Origin: Acidobacteriota bacterium
GTDB taxonomy: Bacteria > Acidobacteriota > Terriglobia > UBA7540
Length of the DNA: 64,000 bases
Assembly (NCBI GenBank): GCA_021838785.1
Contig: JAKCCV010000001.1
Span: 1-64,000 of the forward strand
Direction: 5' to 3'
Below the pieces are notes generated by a model. The model was not told where the DNA came from and did no database searches. It saw only the letters and a list, made by a program, of their open reading frames with translations. Of this stretch, positions 29,550 to 38,372 are shown piece by piece. Each line of letters begins with the position of its first letter. Within the stretch, counting starts at the first letter, position 1. Made by a program: the position numbers and the translations under genes.

Positions 29550-30413
29550 ATGTCCATTAAGAGAGTCGGAATTATCTCCAAACCCAAGAAAACCGAAATC
29601 CGCGACATTGTGCCAGGCCTTGTGGAGTGGCTGCGAGCGCGCCAGATTGAAGTGTTGATTGACAAGGAGACCGGAGCGATTTTAGACGACGCCGGTAAGT
29701 GCTTCACCCGCAACGAGTTGCCGAGCCGCGTGGATCTGCTCGTGGTGCTGGGAGGAGATGGAACGCTGCTCGCCGCGGCCCGTGCGCTGGACCGTAACAA
29801 CGTCCCCATTCTTGGAGTGAACCTTGGGGGGCTGGGCTTCCTTACCGTCATCTCGCGGGAAGAACTTTATTCTGCGCTCGAAGCCGTCCTGGCAGGCCGC
29901 TCCCGAAGCGAGAAACGGGTTCGTCTTGAGGGCCAATTGATTCGGGCCGACGAAGTTCTCTCCAACTTTCGTGCCCTCAACGACGTCGTGCTCAACAAAG
30001 GGGCTATCGCGCGGATTCTGGATTTCGACGTTTCGGTGGATGGAACCTTCATTTCTACCTTCAAATCCGACGGCTTGATTGTCTCCACCCCCACCGGCTC
30101 GACGGCCTATTCCTTGGCGGCCGGCGGTCCGATCATCGCGCCGGCGGTCGAATCGTTTCTGGTGACTCCCATCTGCGCCCACACGCTCACCTATCGCCCG
30201 TTAGTCCTTCCGGACACCTCCGTGATCGAAATCGTCGTCAAGAGTCAGCGCGAAGCCGCCTACCTCACCGTGGATGGGCAAATCGGATTTGCTACGCACA
30301 GCGAGGACGTTGTCCGGCTTCGCAAATCCGACTCCTTTGCCGAGCTCATCCAACCGGCGACAAAACATTACTTTGAAATCCTGCGTGACAAGCTCATGTG
30401 GGGAGAACGCTGA
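29550..30413 (+). CDS. nadK: NAD kinase
   Basis: A cytosolic enzyme phosphorylating NAD+ to NADP+ (287 residues). The family hallmarks are present: VVLGGDGTLLAAARAL (GGDG, with the catalytic Asp), GVNLGGLGFLT, the NDVVLNKG segment (NE/D motif) and SDGLIVSTPTGSTAYSLAAGGPI. A purine-rich GAAAGGGG lies about 10 bases before the ATG. It ends the xseB-ispA-dxs-tlyA-nadK run and is followed by a good terminator. Length and motifs are standard. Confidence 0.96.
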   Translation: MSIKRVGIISKPKKTEIRDIVPGLVEWLRARQIEVLIDKETGAILDDAGKCFTRNELPSRVDLLVVLGGDGTLLAAARALDRNNVPILGVNLGGLGFLTVISREELYSALEAVLAGRSRSEKRVRLEGQLIRADEVLSNFRALNDVVLNKGAIARILDFDVSVDGTFISTFKSDGLIVSTPTGSTAYSLAAGGPIIAPAVESFLVTPICAHTLTYRPLVLPDTSVIEIVVKSQREAAYLTVDGQIGFATHSEDVVRLRKSDSFAELIQPATKHYFEILRDKLMWGER

Positions 30414-30440
30414 CGAGCCGAAGGCCATGAAGCAAAATAA

Positions 30441-30472
30441 AAGGCCCTGGAACTGGGGATTTCCAGGGCCTT
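30441..30472. terminator. Bidirectional intrinsic terminator nadK / OmpA-like gene
   Basis: A perfect 12-bp stem AAGGCCCTGGAA / TTCCAGGGCCTT surrounds an 8-base loop. On the minus strand it is followed by TTTTATTTTG, a good U-tract for ending the OmpA-like transcript. On the plus strand it can also stop nadK readthrough, though without a U-run. Confidence 0.8.
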
Positions 30473-30495
30473 CGAGGTGAGGGGTAGGGTCAGAC

Positions 30496-32232
30496 TTACT
30501 CGTGAGCCTTGATGACGCGATACGGCGGCATTGGCCGCTCCCACAGAATATGCGCATCGGCGGCATCATGGGGGAAGTATGGCGTTGAGCGCTTGTTATC
30601 CGGCATGAGGACCACATCCACCCGGCGGTTGGTAGCCAGGTAGTCGTCGTACCAGAAGCGCATCTTCGCAGGTGCCTGCGGGTTCTTGGCTTCGAGAGCC
30701 TTCACGTCGCTGAGGCTAAGTTCCTTGGTTTTGCCGTAGGCTTTGATACTGATCGCATCGGCAGGGACTCCCTGCGACACCAAGTAACTCTTCACAACCT
30801 CGCCGCGCCGCTCGGAAAGGACCTTGTTGTAATAGAGCGGGCCACGAACATCGGCATGAGCTTCCAGGATCAGGCTGGCGTTGGGATTGGAATTGTGGTA
30901 GGCGATAAAGGTGCTGGCCAGCTTGTTCAGCTCTTCCCGCTGGCTATTCAGCAAGCCATCGTGAGGATGGGCAGGCGATGGCCAGTTGGTCGGGAAGAAA
31001 ATGCTGTACAGAGCGACCTCGTGGTGGGCTGCTTCAATCAGACCGGTAATATGGAGAGTCGCCGTTTCCGTCGCCGTTCCACCGCAGGCGTTGGTGGCGG
31101 TGAGAGTGTAAGTATCCGTCTCATCCACAGGGCCTGGGGTGGTCTGTTTGGGAGTCGGCGTGAGGGTTCGGCTGCCGCTGGTTGAAACCGTCCCGATGGG
31201 ATCAATCGTAACCGTCTGGGCGTTGGTCGTGGACCAGGTCAGCGTGGCGGAGCCTTGTTCAACCACCTTGTTGCCGATCTTATGGTAGCGAACTTCGCTG
31301 GGCTCGATGCTGATCGAGGCTTCAATCGCTTTGTTGACCTCCACGGTGGAGCTCGATTTCACGATGCCGCCCGGACCGGACGCCGTAAAGTCATAGGTCG
31401 TGGTTTCCTTCGGAGAAACCGACTGCGTGCCGGAGGTGGCCACCTGGCCGATGCTGCTAATCTCCGCTCCCACCGCATTGGTGGATGACCACGTAAGCTG
31501 GCTGGAATCGCCGCAGTTGATGCTCGTGGGGCTGGCAGAGAACTGAGCCTTGACGGGAGCCACGGCGACCGTCGCGCTGGCGAAGCCTGCCTTAAAGCGC
31601 GGCAGCGAGCTAACCTTCTTGCCTTCCGACCAGGGCCGGGTTGTGCTCGCTCCATTCTGATTCACATGCACGATGGTCATCTCGTTGGGATGCACCGTGA
31701 CATCGCCTGACCAGATGGTCTGCCCCCACCACGTGATGGTCATGTGCTGCGTCCCGGGGGGCATGACAAGCTGTTCTTTACCCGTCAAAAATTCATGGTC
31801 AAACTCGTCCACGTGGCCCACAAAATAGGCTGGCGTGCTCCCGTTCATTAACACGGCAGCGTGCGGCGGAGCACCTTTAATCTCAATCGCGCCCCAGGGA
31901 GGAGAAACTGGGCCGCCTTCGGGCTGCAACTTCACGCTCAAGTTGGTCACCTTGCCGGCATGAAGGTCCACCTTTTTGGTGACTGTTGTGTACCCGTAAT
32001 TATGCACCGAGACGGTGTGTTCGCCCGGCGAAAGCCAAATAGTGCAAAGATGAGACATGGTGCAGTTGCCCTCCTTCAAAGCCGCACCATCCACGAAAAC
32101 ATACGCCTGCGGCGGACTAACGTGAATCCTCAGCTTGCCTTGGCGACCGCGACCGAAGGCCGGGGAAGTCCCGCCAAGCACAACCAGAAGCGCGAGTCCG
32201 AGAAGGAACGATGAGCTGCGTCGCGATTTCAT
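30496..32232 (-). CDS. OmpA-type peptidoglycan-associated protein with PEGA and Ig-like domains
   Basis: A 578-residue exported envelope protein. A signal peptide (FLLGLALLVVLGGTSPAFG) is followed by a PEGA-like domain (KLRIHVSPPQAYVFVDG, then LSPGEHTVSVHNYGY). A second domain resembles it (AIEIKGAPPHAAVLMNG). Two Ig-like beta-sandwich repeats follow (FSASPTSINCGDSSQLTWSS and a related ATLTWSTTNAQTV segment). The C-terminal OmpA/MotB domain is SLILEAHADVRGPLYYNKVLSERRGEVVKSYL, with TNRRVDVVLMP near the end. The OmpA domain should bind peptidoglycan; the beta repeats may reach through the periplasm or outward. The ATG at 32232 has GGGAGG upstream; an earlier ATG (32283) lacks support. No beta-barrel is visible, so it is not a porin. 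Confidence 0.85.
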   Translation of the reverse strand: MKSRRSSSFLLGLALLVVLGGTSPAFGRGRQGKLRIHVSPPQAYVFVDGAALKEGNCTMSHLCTIWLSPGEHTVSVHNYGYTTVTKKVDLHAGKVTNLSVKLQPEGGPVSPPWGAIEIKGAPPHAAVLMNGSTPAYFVGHVDEFDHEFLTGKEQLVMPPGTQHMTITWWGQTIWSGDVTVHPNEMTIVHVNQNGASTTRPWSEGKKVSSLPRFKAGFASATVAVAPVKAQFSASPTSINCGDSSQLTWSSTNAVGAEISSIGQVATSGTQSVSPKETTTYDFTASGPGGIVKSSSTVEVNKAIEASISIEPSEVRYHKIGNKVVEQGSATLTWSTTNAQTVTIDPIGTVSTSGSRTLTPTPKQTTPGPVDETDTYTLTATNACGGTATETATLHITGLIEAAHHEVALYSIFFPTNWPSPAHPHDGLLNSQREELNKLASTFIAYHNSNPNASLILEAHADVRGPLYYNKVLSERRGEVVKSYLVSQGVPADAISIKAYGKTKELSLSDVKALEAKNPQAPAKMRFWYDDYLATNRRVDVVLMPDNKRSTPYFPHDAADAHILWERPMPPYRVIKAHE

Positions 32233-32322
32233 TCGAACTACCTCCCTCAATCTTGAGTTCCTGCGAACGTGCAAGCTTGACAATAACTAAAACTAAAAGG
32301 GGGTCCCACTATCCAATCCAGA

Positions 32323-32351
32323 AGACTAGCAAGATACTCGCCATAAGTCAA
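32323..32351 (-). promoter_or_regulatory. Candidate promoter of the OmpA-like gene
   Basis: On the minus strand TTGACT (32346-32351) and TAGTCT (32323-32328) are separated by 17 bases, in a locally AT-rich stretch upstream of the gene. The -35 is strong and the -10 moderate. The predicted leader is about 85 bases. The remainder of the roughly 300-base gap up to 32582 shows a C-rich run but no gene. Confidence 0.4.
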
Positions 32352-32582
32352 ACAAGATGATAGCACAAAAAATCAATCTCGGAGCCATGAGGCGACCCGG
32401 TTAGAGGAATTTTTTACACCCCCGCCCCCCAAATTTATCCTCCGATGTAGGCTCTACGGGTCAACCTAAAGGATGCTTTCGTCTGCCCCCTACCCCATCG
32501 GAACCGTAGAAGGGCCACCCGTAAACCGATGCAGACGGTACGCCACGTGGCCGGTTCGCGGCGCCCCCAAGCCCTCCAAAGC

Positions 32583-33761
32583 TCAAGCCGGTGGGGGTGG
32601 GTACAATCGGTCTTTCCAACGGACCCCCGTGCCGGCCAGCGTGAGAACTGCCGAAGTAACCGCAGCAGCGGAGTAAAACAAGGTCGCCAGCGGGAGCGCC
32701 AGAGCCCAAAGCGGCGAAAGACCTAGAAAGGTGACCAGCGGCGCATAAACCACCAAACTGACGGCAGCCGTGGCAGTAGCCAGCAGGAAGGGCGGGTCGT
32801 GCCGCAGTGGCGTTCCGTGCTTGAAGGCGCTCAGCAACAAAACGAGCGAGGCGGCCCAGGGCAAAACCGCAGCGCCCAGGCCAATGACGAGGCCGACCAA
32901 GGTGTTGCGGAGCGAAAAGCCCGTTCCCTCAAACGCCGTACGGGCCAAAGCCTCGAACATCTCCCGCCAGTCATCATACATGCGGGTGTGAAACAAGTCC
33001 TTGCCCACAGCCAGGTAAATCGTCCGCCCATTGCGCTTGAACATCTGGGCCATGCGAAGATCTTCGATCAGGGTTCCGCGCAACCGTTCATAGCCGCCCA
33101 AGGCGCGCAAATCTTCTCTCCGCATCAGGAGAAACGCGCCCACGCCCAGGGCACAGCGGGACTTGGGATGATTGACCAGGCGCAGCGGATACGCTAGAGC
33201 CAGCAAGAACGAAAAAATCGGAAGCACCGCACGTTCCGCCAAACAACCGTAGTCAAACTGTGGGGTAATGGAGACCAACCGGGCACCCGTCTGGGCTGCC
33301 AACGAAACGGCGACGCGAAGCAAGGCGGGGTGGGCAATGACATCCGCATCGGTGGCTAGCAGCCATTCGCCCGTGGCGGCTTTTTCCGCGAGACTGAGGG
33401 CATACACTTTGCCCCGCCAGCCGGGGGGTAATTCGTGATTGTGGATAACCCGCAGGCGACCTTGCACCTCCGGTCGGCGAGCATAGGCATCGGCGATGGC
33501 GGGGGTTCCGTCGGCGGAATCGTCGTCCACCAGGATGATCTCATAGTCTGGATAGTCCAAATTCAGCAGCGAACTCAGCGTGGCGCCGAGCGTCTTTTCC
33601 TCGTTACGTGCCGCCACCAGAATCGAAACTCGAGGGGCCGGCTGCGGCATGGGCAAGGACGTTGCCGGTCGGAGCACATTGAGGCCGCGCGCATTCCAGT
33701 AAAGAAACGCACCCGCTGTCAACCAGCCCAGCAACGCCAGCAGTAGAATCAGTTGAAGCAT
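32583..33761 (-). CDS. Membrane GT2 glycosyltransferase, HpnB-like
   Basis: A 392-residue family 2 glycosyltransferase similar to hopene-associated HpnB proteins. An N-terminal membrane helix (ILLLALLGWLTAGAFLYW) precedes the GT-A domain: RVSILVAARNEEKTL, IILVDDDSADGT, then LLATDADV (the DXD-type metal site) and GTLIEDLRMAQMF. The C-terminal third has several membrane helices (LVGLVIGLGAAVLPWAASLVLLL and following). It probably transfers a sugar to a lipid on the cytoplasmic face; donor and acceptor are unknown, and other hopanoid genes are not seen. The start is ATG 33761; the frame continues to 34427 only as antisense of marR. Divergent from marR. Confidence 0.82.
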   Translation of the reverse strand: MLQLILLLALLGWLTAGAFLYWNARGLNVLRPATSLPMPQPAPRVSILVAARNEEKTLGATLSSLLNLDYPDYEIILVDDDSADGTPAIADAYARRPEVQGRLRVIHNHELPPGWRGKVYALSLAEKAATGEWLLATDADVIAHPALLRVAVSLAAQTGARLVSITPQFDYGCLAERAVLPIFSFLLALAYPLRLVNHPKSRCALGVGAFLLMRREDLRALGGYERLRGTLIEDLRMAQMFKRNGRTIYLAVGKDLFHTRMYDDWREMFEALARTAFEGTGFSLRNTLVGLVIGLGAAVLPWAASLVLLLSAFKHGTPLRHDPPFLLATATAAVSLVVYAPLVTFLGLSPLWALALPLATLFYSAAAVTSAVLTLAGTGVRWKDRLYPPPPA

Positions 33762-33855
33762 CGTCCCTTCTCTAGCCCCTCTAAAGTATAGATAATCCGA
33801 AGCCTCCTCGACAAGCAGGAAGATTAAAGCCCAATAGCGCCCCGGAGGATAGCGG

Positions 33856-33886
33856 TTGCAAACAAAGAATCGTGTTGTGATATAAT
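33856..33886 (+). promoter_or_regulatory. marR-clc promoter with extended -10
   Basis: TTGCAA (33856-33861) and a perfect TATAAT (33881-33886) are 19 bases apart. A TG one base before the hexamer makes an extended -10, which can compensate for the long spacer. The predicted start of transcription falls at the ATG at 33894, so the mRNA should be leaderless. Confidence 0.6.
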
Positions 33887-33893
33887 GTTGGCC

Positions 33894-34325
33894 ATGGCCC
33901 CGAAACCCATTCAACGCGAGCGAACCGAGACCCTGGCGGCCTCTCTCCAACGTTTGGCGCTGTTTCGTTATGAAATGCGCCGCTTCCTGCGTTTCAGCGA
34001 GCAGGCGGCCCGCGCCAACGGCCTGACGCCGCAACAGCACCAACTGCTGCTCGGAGTCGCCGGATTCACCGGCCGCGGCTGGGCGACGATTTCCGAACTG
34101 GCAGAATTTCTGCAGGAGCGCCACAACGCCGTGGTGGGTTTGGTGCAACGGGCCGCGCGGCAGGATTTGGTCCAAAAGAAGAACAGCCTGGATGACCGCC
34201 GAGTGATGGAAGTTCGCCTGACGGTGCGCGGCCGCCGCCTGCTGAGAAAGCTCACGGAGATGCACCTCGACCACTTGCGCCGACAACGCGCGCCGTGGAA
34301 CCTGCGGCAAATTATCTTCCGATGA
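33894..34325 (+). CDS. MarR-family transcriptional regulator
   Basis: A 143-residue winged-helix regulator. Recognisable parts are FRYEMRRFLRFSEQAARANGLTPQQHQLLLGVAGF (dimerisation helix and start of the wing domain), TISELAEFLQERHNAVVGLVQRA (recognition helix) and the wing LVQKKNSLDDRRVMEVRLTVRGRRLL, with the conserved DxRR. Members usually repress neighbouring genes and respond to small phenolic or oxidative ligands. The ATG at 33894 is used because the ATG at 33885 lies within the -10 box. Only four bases separate it from the ClC gene, so it likely controls that gene. Confidence 0.9.
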   Translation: MAPKPIQRERTETLAASLQRLALFRYEMRRFLRFSEQAARANGLTPQQHQLLLGVAGFTGRGWATISELAEFLQERHNAVVGLVQRAARQDLVQKKNSLDDRRVMEVRLTVRGRRLLRKLTEMHLDHLRRQRAPWNLRQIIFR

Positions 34326-34329
34326 CGTT

Positions 34330-36135
34330 ATGAGCGCCGAAACAACCAACGCGCGCAAGCTCAAGATTTTTAATGTGTCCGGCTTGCGAAAATATCGGAA
34401 CTTCCTCGAAAAGGGCCTGGCGGCCAACTATTCTCGTGACCTTTACAAGTGGCTGCTGATTTCGCCGGTGATTGGCGTTTTGGTGGGACTGGTGGTGACC
34501 GGCATCACGGTGGTCATCCTGGGGCAATTGTGGCCGCGCCTGCTGCGCTATGTTTTGGCGCACCATTGGGCAATTGTGCCGGTGCTATTGGTGGGCTTTG
34601 TGCTGGCGGGCCTCATCATGCAATTCTTCACGCCCAATCCCAACGAGCACTCCACCGAAGAGATTGTGGACTCTTATCACGAATATCAGGGCGACATTCA
34701 AATGCGGCCGTTTTTCCCGAAGCTACTGGCCGCCATCGCCACGGTCGGCTTTGGGGGCAGCGCGGCTTTGGAAGGGCCGAGCATCTACGCCGGTGGAGCG
34801 ATCGGTTCCTGGTGCTGGGCCAAGTTGCGTCGCCTCGGAATCGAACCCCGCGACCGCCGTATCATGCTCATCAGCGGTGCCGCCGCAGGCATGGGGGCAG
34901 TTTTTCGCGCTCCTCTGACGGGGCTGGTGTTTGCCATCGAAATGCCTTACAAGGACGATCTCGCTCATGAAGCCGTCCTGCCGTCGCTCATCTCCTCGGT
35001 GGTGGCTTATGCCACGCTGGCGGCCTTTGTCGGATCGGGGACGCTGTTCAACTTTGCGAGCCACGCCTCTTATACCCGCAAAGACCTGCTTTGGTCGGCA
35101 TTGCTGGGGTTGCTGTGCGGACTGGTGGCGATGGTCTTTGTGCTGATTTATCGCCGCGCGCGCGCCCTGGCCATCCGCGCCCGCATCCCTCACTGGAGCA
35201 AACTGGCCATCGGAGGCTTATTGACCGGGCTGTGTGGCCTCGCCTTCGTCTCCCTCTATCATGGTTCATTAATCCCGCTCGGCCCAAACTACGAAGCAGT
35301 TGGAGAAATTCTCTATCACCAGCACTCGAGCGGCGAACTGGTGACCTTTGCCGTGTCAAAGATGGCCGCGACCCTGTTTTCCCTCGGCTCGGGCGGCGTC
35401 AGCGCCATGTTCGTTCCGTTGTTCCTAACCGGAGGATCGTTGGGCGTGGCGTTTGCTCAGTCGCTCGCCCACAGCCCCGCCATTGAGCTTTACGCGGCCG
35501 TCGGTATGGCGGCTTTTCTTTCGGCGGGCTACAAAGCTCCCTTAACCGCCGTGGTCTTTGTGGCTGAGGCCACCGGAGGTCACGCTTTTATCATTCCAGC
35601 GCTGATCGGCGCGGCTGTGGCCTACGCCGTGTCAGGAGAGGCTTCCGCTTCCGAAGCGCAGCGCGTTCACGAAAGCGTGAAGGTTCAGGAATTGACGAAT
35701 GTTTTGGTGAGTGAGGTTATGGAGCGACACCCCATCACGGTCCCGGCTTCAATGACGTTGCGGGAATTTGCCGACCGCATGGTGCCCCAACATCCTCACA
35801 GCACCTTTCCGGTCTATCAGAACCGCGAGCTGGTGGGCATCATCTCGGTGTGGTCGTTGAGCGAACAGCCGCCGGAGAAATGGGATCAAACTCTGATCCG
35901 TGAGGTGATTGACCCGGACGTCATCAAAATCGGGCCGGACTGCGACCTCATGGAAGCGCTGCGATTGCTGACCGCCCAGAAGCACCGCCAGCTTCTCCTG
36001 GTCGTGTCACCCACCGGAGAGCTGCAAGGGATTGTCACCAAAAGCGACATCCTCCGCGCCCTGCGCGCGGCCCGCGATAATGCCGTAGGCCACAAGCCCT
36101 CCCCGGAACCCGCACCAGCCAACGCCCCCCAGTAA
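34330..36135 (+). CDS. ClC-family chloride channel/transporter with CBS domains
   Basis: A 601-residue membrane protein. The ClC core has about ten or more hydrophobic helices with the anion-pathway motifs SAALEGPSIYAGGAIGSW (GxEGP-like, carrying the gating Glu), LVFAIEMPYK and GSGGVSAMFVPLFLTGGSLG, followed by KAPLTAVVFVAEATGG. The C-terminus has two CBS modules (VSEVMERHPITVPASMTL... and LIREVIDPDVIKIGPDCDLM...) that often bind adenosine nucleotides and regulate transport. Whether it is a channel or a Cl-/H+ antiporter cannot be told. It shares a transcript with the upstream MarR gene (4-base gap). Confidence 0.93.
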   Translation: MSAETTNARKLKIFNVSGLRKYRNFLEKGLAANYSRDLYKWLLISPVIGVLVGLVVTGITVVILGQLWPRLLRYVLAHHWAIVPVLLVGFVLAGLIMQFFTPNPNEHSTEEIVDSYHEYQGDIQMRPFFPKLLAAIATVGFGGSAALEGPSIYAGGAIGSWCWAKLRRLGIEPRDRRIMLISGAAAGMGAVFRAPLTGLVFAIEMPYKDDLAHEAVLPSLISSVVAYATLAAFVGSGTLFNFASHASYTRKDLLWSALLGLLCGLVAMVFVLIYRRARALAIRARIPHWSKLAIGGLLTGLCGLAFVSLYHGSLIPLGPNYEAVGEILYHQHSSGELVTFAVSKMAATLFSLGSGGVSAMFVPLFLTGGSLGVAFAQSLAHSPAIELYAAVGMAAFLSAGYKAPLTAVVFVAEATGGHAFIIPALIGAAVAYAVSGEASASEAQRVHESVKVQELTNVLVSEVMERHPITVPASMTLREFADRMVPQHPHSTFPVYQNRELVGIISVWSLSEQPPEKWDQTLIREVIDPDVIKIGPDCDLMEALRLLTAQKHRQLLLVVSPTGELQGIVTKSDILRALRAARDNAVGHKPSPEPAPANAPQ

Positions 36136-36205
36136 CTCAACGGGACATGGAAAACTCCGTCCCCCCCCTTAGTTTCAACCATCGGCCGCTCGATCCTGCT
36201 AAAAT

Positions 36206-37000
36206 GTGGAGGGGAGATTTGCGAAAGAACTTCCCAAGGGGGATGATCTGGTCGAAGTCGAAGCCTTGCTCACCGGAAATTGGCGCGGCGCAACCTCGGC
36301 CCTGATCTCGGACCGACGCCATTACTGGGTGGTGGATTCCGGAATGGCCCACGAGGCGCCTTTGCTCATGGAGGCCCTGAAGCGCAGAGGACTCCACCCC
36401 GAAGATATCACCGCCGTCATCAACACGCATTTCCACATAGATCACGTGCTCAACAATTCGTTGTTTCCCCAAAGTGAGATCTATGCCTCGCAGGAATCGT
36501 ATCAGTGGTGTTGCTCGCTCTATTCGGACCTGCGCGACGAAGCCAACTGGGAAAAGCTGACGCTCAAATATTATCCCGAGCTAAAAGATTATGAGGAAGC
36601 GGGAAGGCTCATGTCGCAGTTAAGAAAGTTGGCGTTGCGTTGGTGGGATGCCAAACGGTTGGGCGACCGTTCGCGGTTTCGGTGGCTGGAGACCACTTCG
36701 CTACCCGCTCCTATCGAAGTCATTTTTACGCAGGGCCACGTGCCCGGTCACGCTTCCCTCGTGGTCCATGACGGTGGGCCGCCCACCCTGATTGCCGGTG
36801 ACGCGCTGTTGGCCCGCGACGCCGATGCGCGTGTCCTGACGATGATTCCGCATAACCGCGAACAGTCCCTTGCGGATCGTGCCCGGTTACTGGCGCTCGC
36901 AGGCCGCGTCTTGCCGGGCCATGGAGAGGAATTTGTTGCCCGCGAGGCCGCCGCGCCCAAGGCGCCTGCGACCACCTCCCTGCCCTCTGAAAAGCCATGA
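36206..37000 (+). CDS. MBL-fold metallo-hydrolase
   Basis: A 264-residue metallo-beta-lactamase-fold hydrolase. The zinc motif NTHFHIDHVLNN (HxHxDH) is at about residues 72-83. Later ligands are in FTQGHVPGHASLVVHDGG and TLIAGDALLARD, and a final His in LPGHGEEF. The start is a GTG at 36206; no better in-frame ATG is present before the fold begins. Such proteins act as lactonases, thioesterases or sulfur-metabolism enzymes; the substrate is not deducible. The stop overlaps the start of the permease gene in an ATGA (36997-37000). Confidence 0.85.
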   Translation: MEGRFAKELPKGDDLVEVEALLTGNWRGATSALISDRRHYWVVDSGMAHEAPLLMEALKRRGLHPEDITAVINTHFHIDHVLNNSLFPQSEIYASQESYQWCCSLYSDLRDEANWEKLTLKYYPELKDYEEAGRLMSQLRKLALRWWDAKRLGDRSRFRWLETTSLPAPIEVIFTQGHVPGHASLVVHDGGPPTLIAGDALLARDADARVLTMIPHNREQSLADRARLLALAGRVLPGHGEEFVAREAAAPKAPATTSLPSEKP

Positions 37001-38268
37001 CGAACGGCACTGCCTCATCGGCCCGACCGTCTGGGCGCGCGGGATCTGATTCCACCTGGCCACTGATCGGGTGGGCCGAATTGCTTCGGCAAGGGATTGA
37101 AGACCTGGAGCGAAATCCCTCCCGCAGCGTCTTGACGATGTTGGGGTTGGTCATCGGCTCTGCGGCTGTGGTTGCGGTCACCTCGGTAGGGCTGGCGGGG
37201 CGCAATTACGCGATCCGACAGCTCAACAGTTTGGGAACCAATCTCATCTGGGTGTCTTACACGGGGCCGGCGGATCAAGGTGGCCGATTCTCCTCCGTTG
37301 GGCCGGAACTTGATGAGCGGGACTTCCGAGACATTCGGGCGCGCGCCACCGCGCTCTCGGTCGTTTCTCGCACGGAGGTCCTTTACACTTCCATTTTCAA
37401 AGGCGGGAAAACTTATCCCATCTCTCTGGTCGGCACCGACGGCCAATTTGCCCGCGTGCGAAATCTGAAGTTCGCCGAGGGGCGCGGCTTGGTGCCGGCC
37501 GACGTCGCCGAGCGCCGCAAAGTTTGTGTGGTGCAGCAATCACTGGCGCGGAAACTTTTCGGTCGCCGACCGGCCATCGGCCAGACCCTCAAAATCGAGG
37601 ATTTTGACTTCGTTGTGGTCGGTGTTTTTCGCGACGTTCATACCCCAGGGATCCAAACCGAAATCAGTCAGAATGCCATTCTGATCCCCATTTCCGTGGC
37701 CCGGTTTTTTACCGGCGACACCTCGCTCGACACCATTTACGCGCAGGCTGTGTCACCACGCTTGTTGCCCGAGGCCGTGACCCAAATTCGACGTATCCTG
37801 GCAGCCAACCATGGCGGGGCCCAATATTACTCGGTCAACGATCTCCATTACTTCATCGGGGTGGTAAAGCGTATCTCCGTGGGCCTAATGGTCGTGGTTA
37901 TTCTCTTAGCCGTGATTTCCCTTGTCGTGGGCGGTGTCGGCGTCCTCAACATCATGCTGATTTCGGTCAGCGAGCGGACCCGCGAAATTGGCACGCGTGT
38001 TGCCCTGGGAGCACGGCGGCTGGAAATCCTGCGGCTCTTTGGCCTCGAAGCCTTGATGATCAGCTTGGCCGGAGGAGTGGTTGGCACCCTGATTGGTTCG
38101 CTCGGTCCGCTCCTGGTTTCCCTGGTGTTTCGGTTTCCCATGCCGGTTTCCCGGACGAGCGTGGTGGTGGCTTTGGCAGTTTCTTTGGCGGTTGGCTTGT
38201 CTTTTGGCGTGGCCCCGGCGTTGCGGGCCGCCCGCATTGATCCGGCCGCCGCGCTTCGTTATGAATAA
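36997..38268 (+). CDS. MacB/FtsX-type ABC transporter permease
   Basis: A 423-residue permease of the MacB class. The N-terminal cytosolic/TM start ELLRQGIEDLERNPSRSVLTMLGLVIGSAAVVAVTSVG matches the MacB_PCD family. A large periplasmic domain is followed by three C-terminal helices (residues about 285-420) containing VVGGVGVLNIMLISVSERTREIGTRVALGA, the FtsX-domain hallmark. Partners (an ATP-binding subunit and a periplasmic adaptor) are not adjacent, so it is an orphan permease here. It is translationally coupled to the MBL hydrolase by ATGA. Typical roles are mechanotransmission for export of peptides or lipoproteins. Confidence 0.92.
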   Translation: MTNGTASSARPSGRAGSDSTWPLIGWAELLRQGIEDLERNPSRSVLTMLGLVIGSAAVVAVTSVGLAGRNYAIRQLNSLGTNLIWVSYTGPADQGGRFSSVGPELDERDFRDIRARATALSVVSRTEVLYTSIFKGGKTYPISLVGTDGQFARVRNLKFAEGRGLVPADVAERRKVCVVQQSLARKLFGRRPAIGQTLKIEDFDFVVVGVFRDVHTPGIQTEISQNAILIPISVARFFTGDTSLDTIYAQAVSPRLLPEAVTQIRRILAANHGGAQYYSVNDLHYFIGVVKRISVGLMVVVILLAVISLVVGGVGVLNIMLISVSERTREIGTRVALGARRLEILRLFGLEALMISLAGGVVGTLIGSLGPLLVSLVFRFPMPVSRTSVVVALAVSLAVGLSFGVAPALRAARIDPAAALRYE

Positions 38269-38372
38269 GCCGGCGGTCAGGGCACGCTTGACCCTCGCGC
38301 AGCGCTCGCTGCTCAAGTCTTCTCTTGAACGTTTGTAAGGTGCCGGCCGCCTCCCGAGCCCCACGAAAACAT

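Noticed and set aside
38269-38372. A terminator between the permease and VPS10-like genes
   Set aside because: Only a 5-bp repeat (GGTCA / TGACC) with no U-tract; too weak to call.
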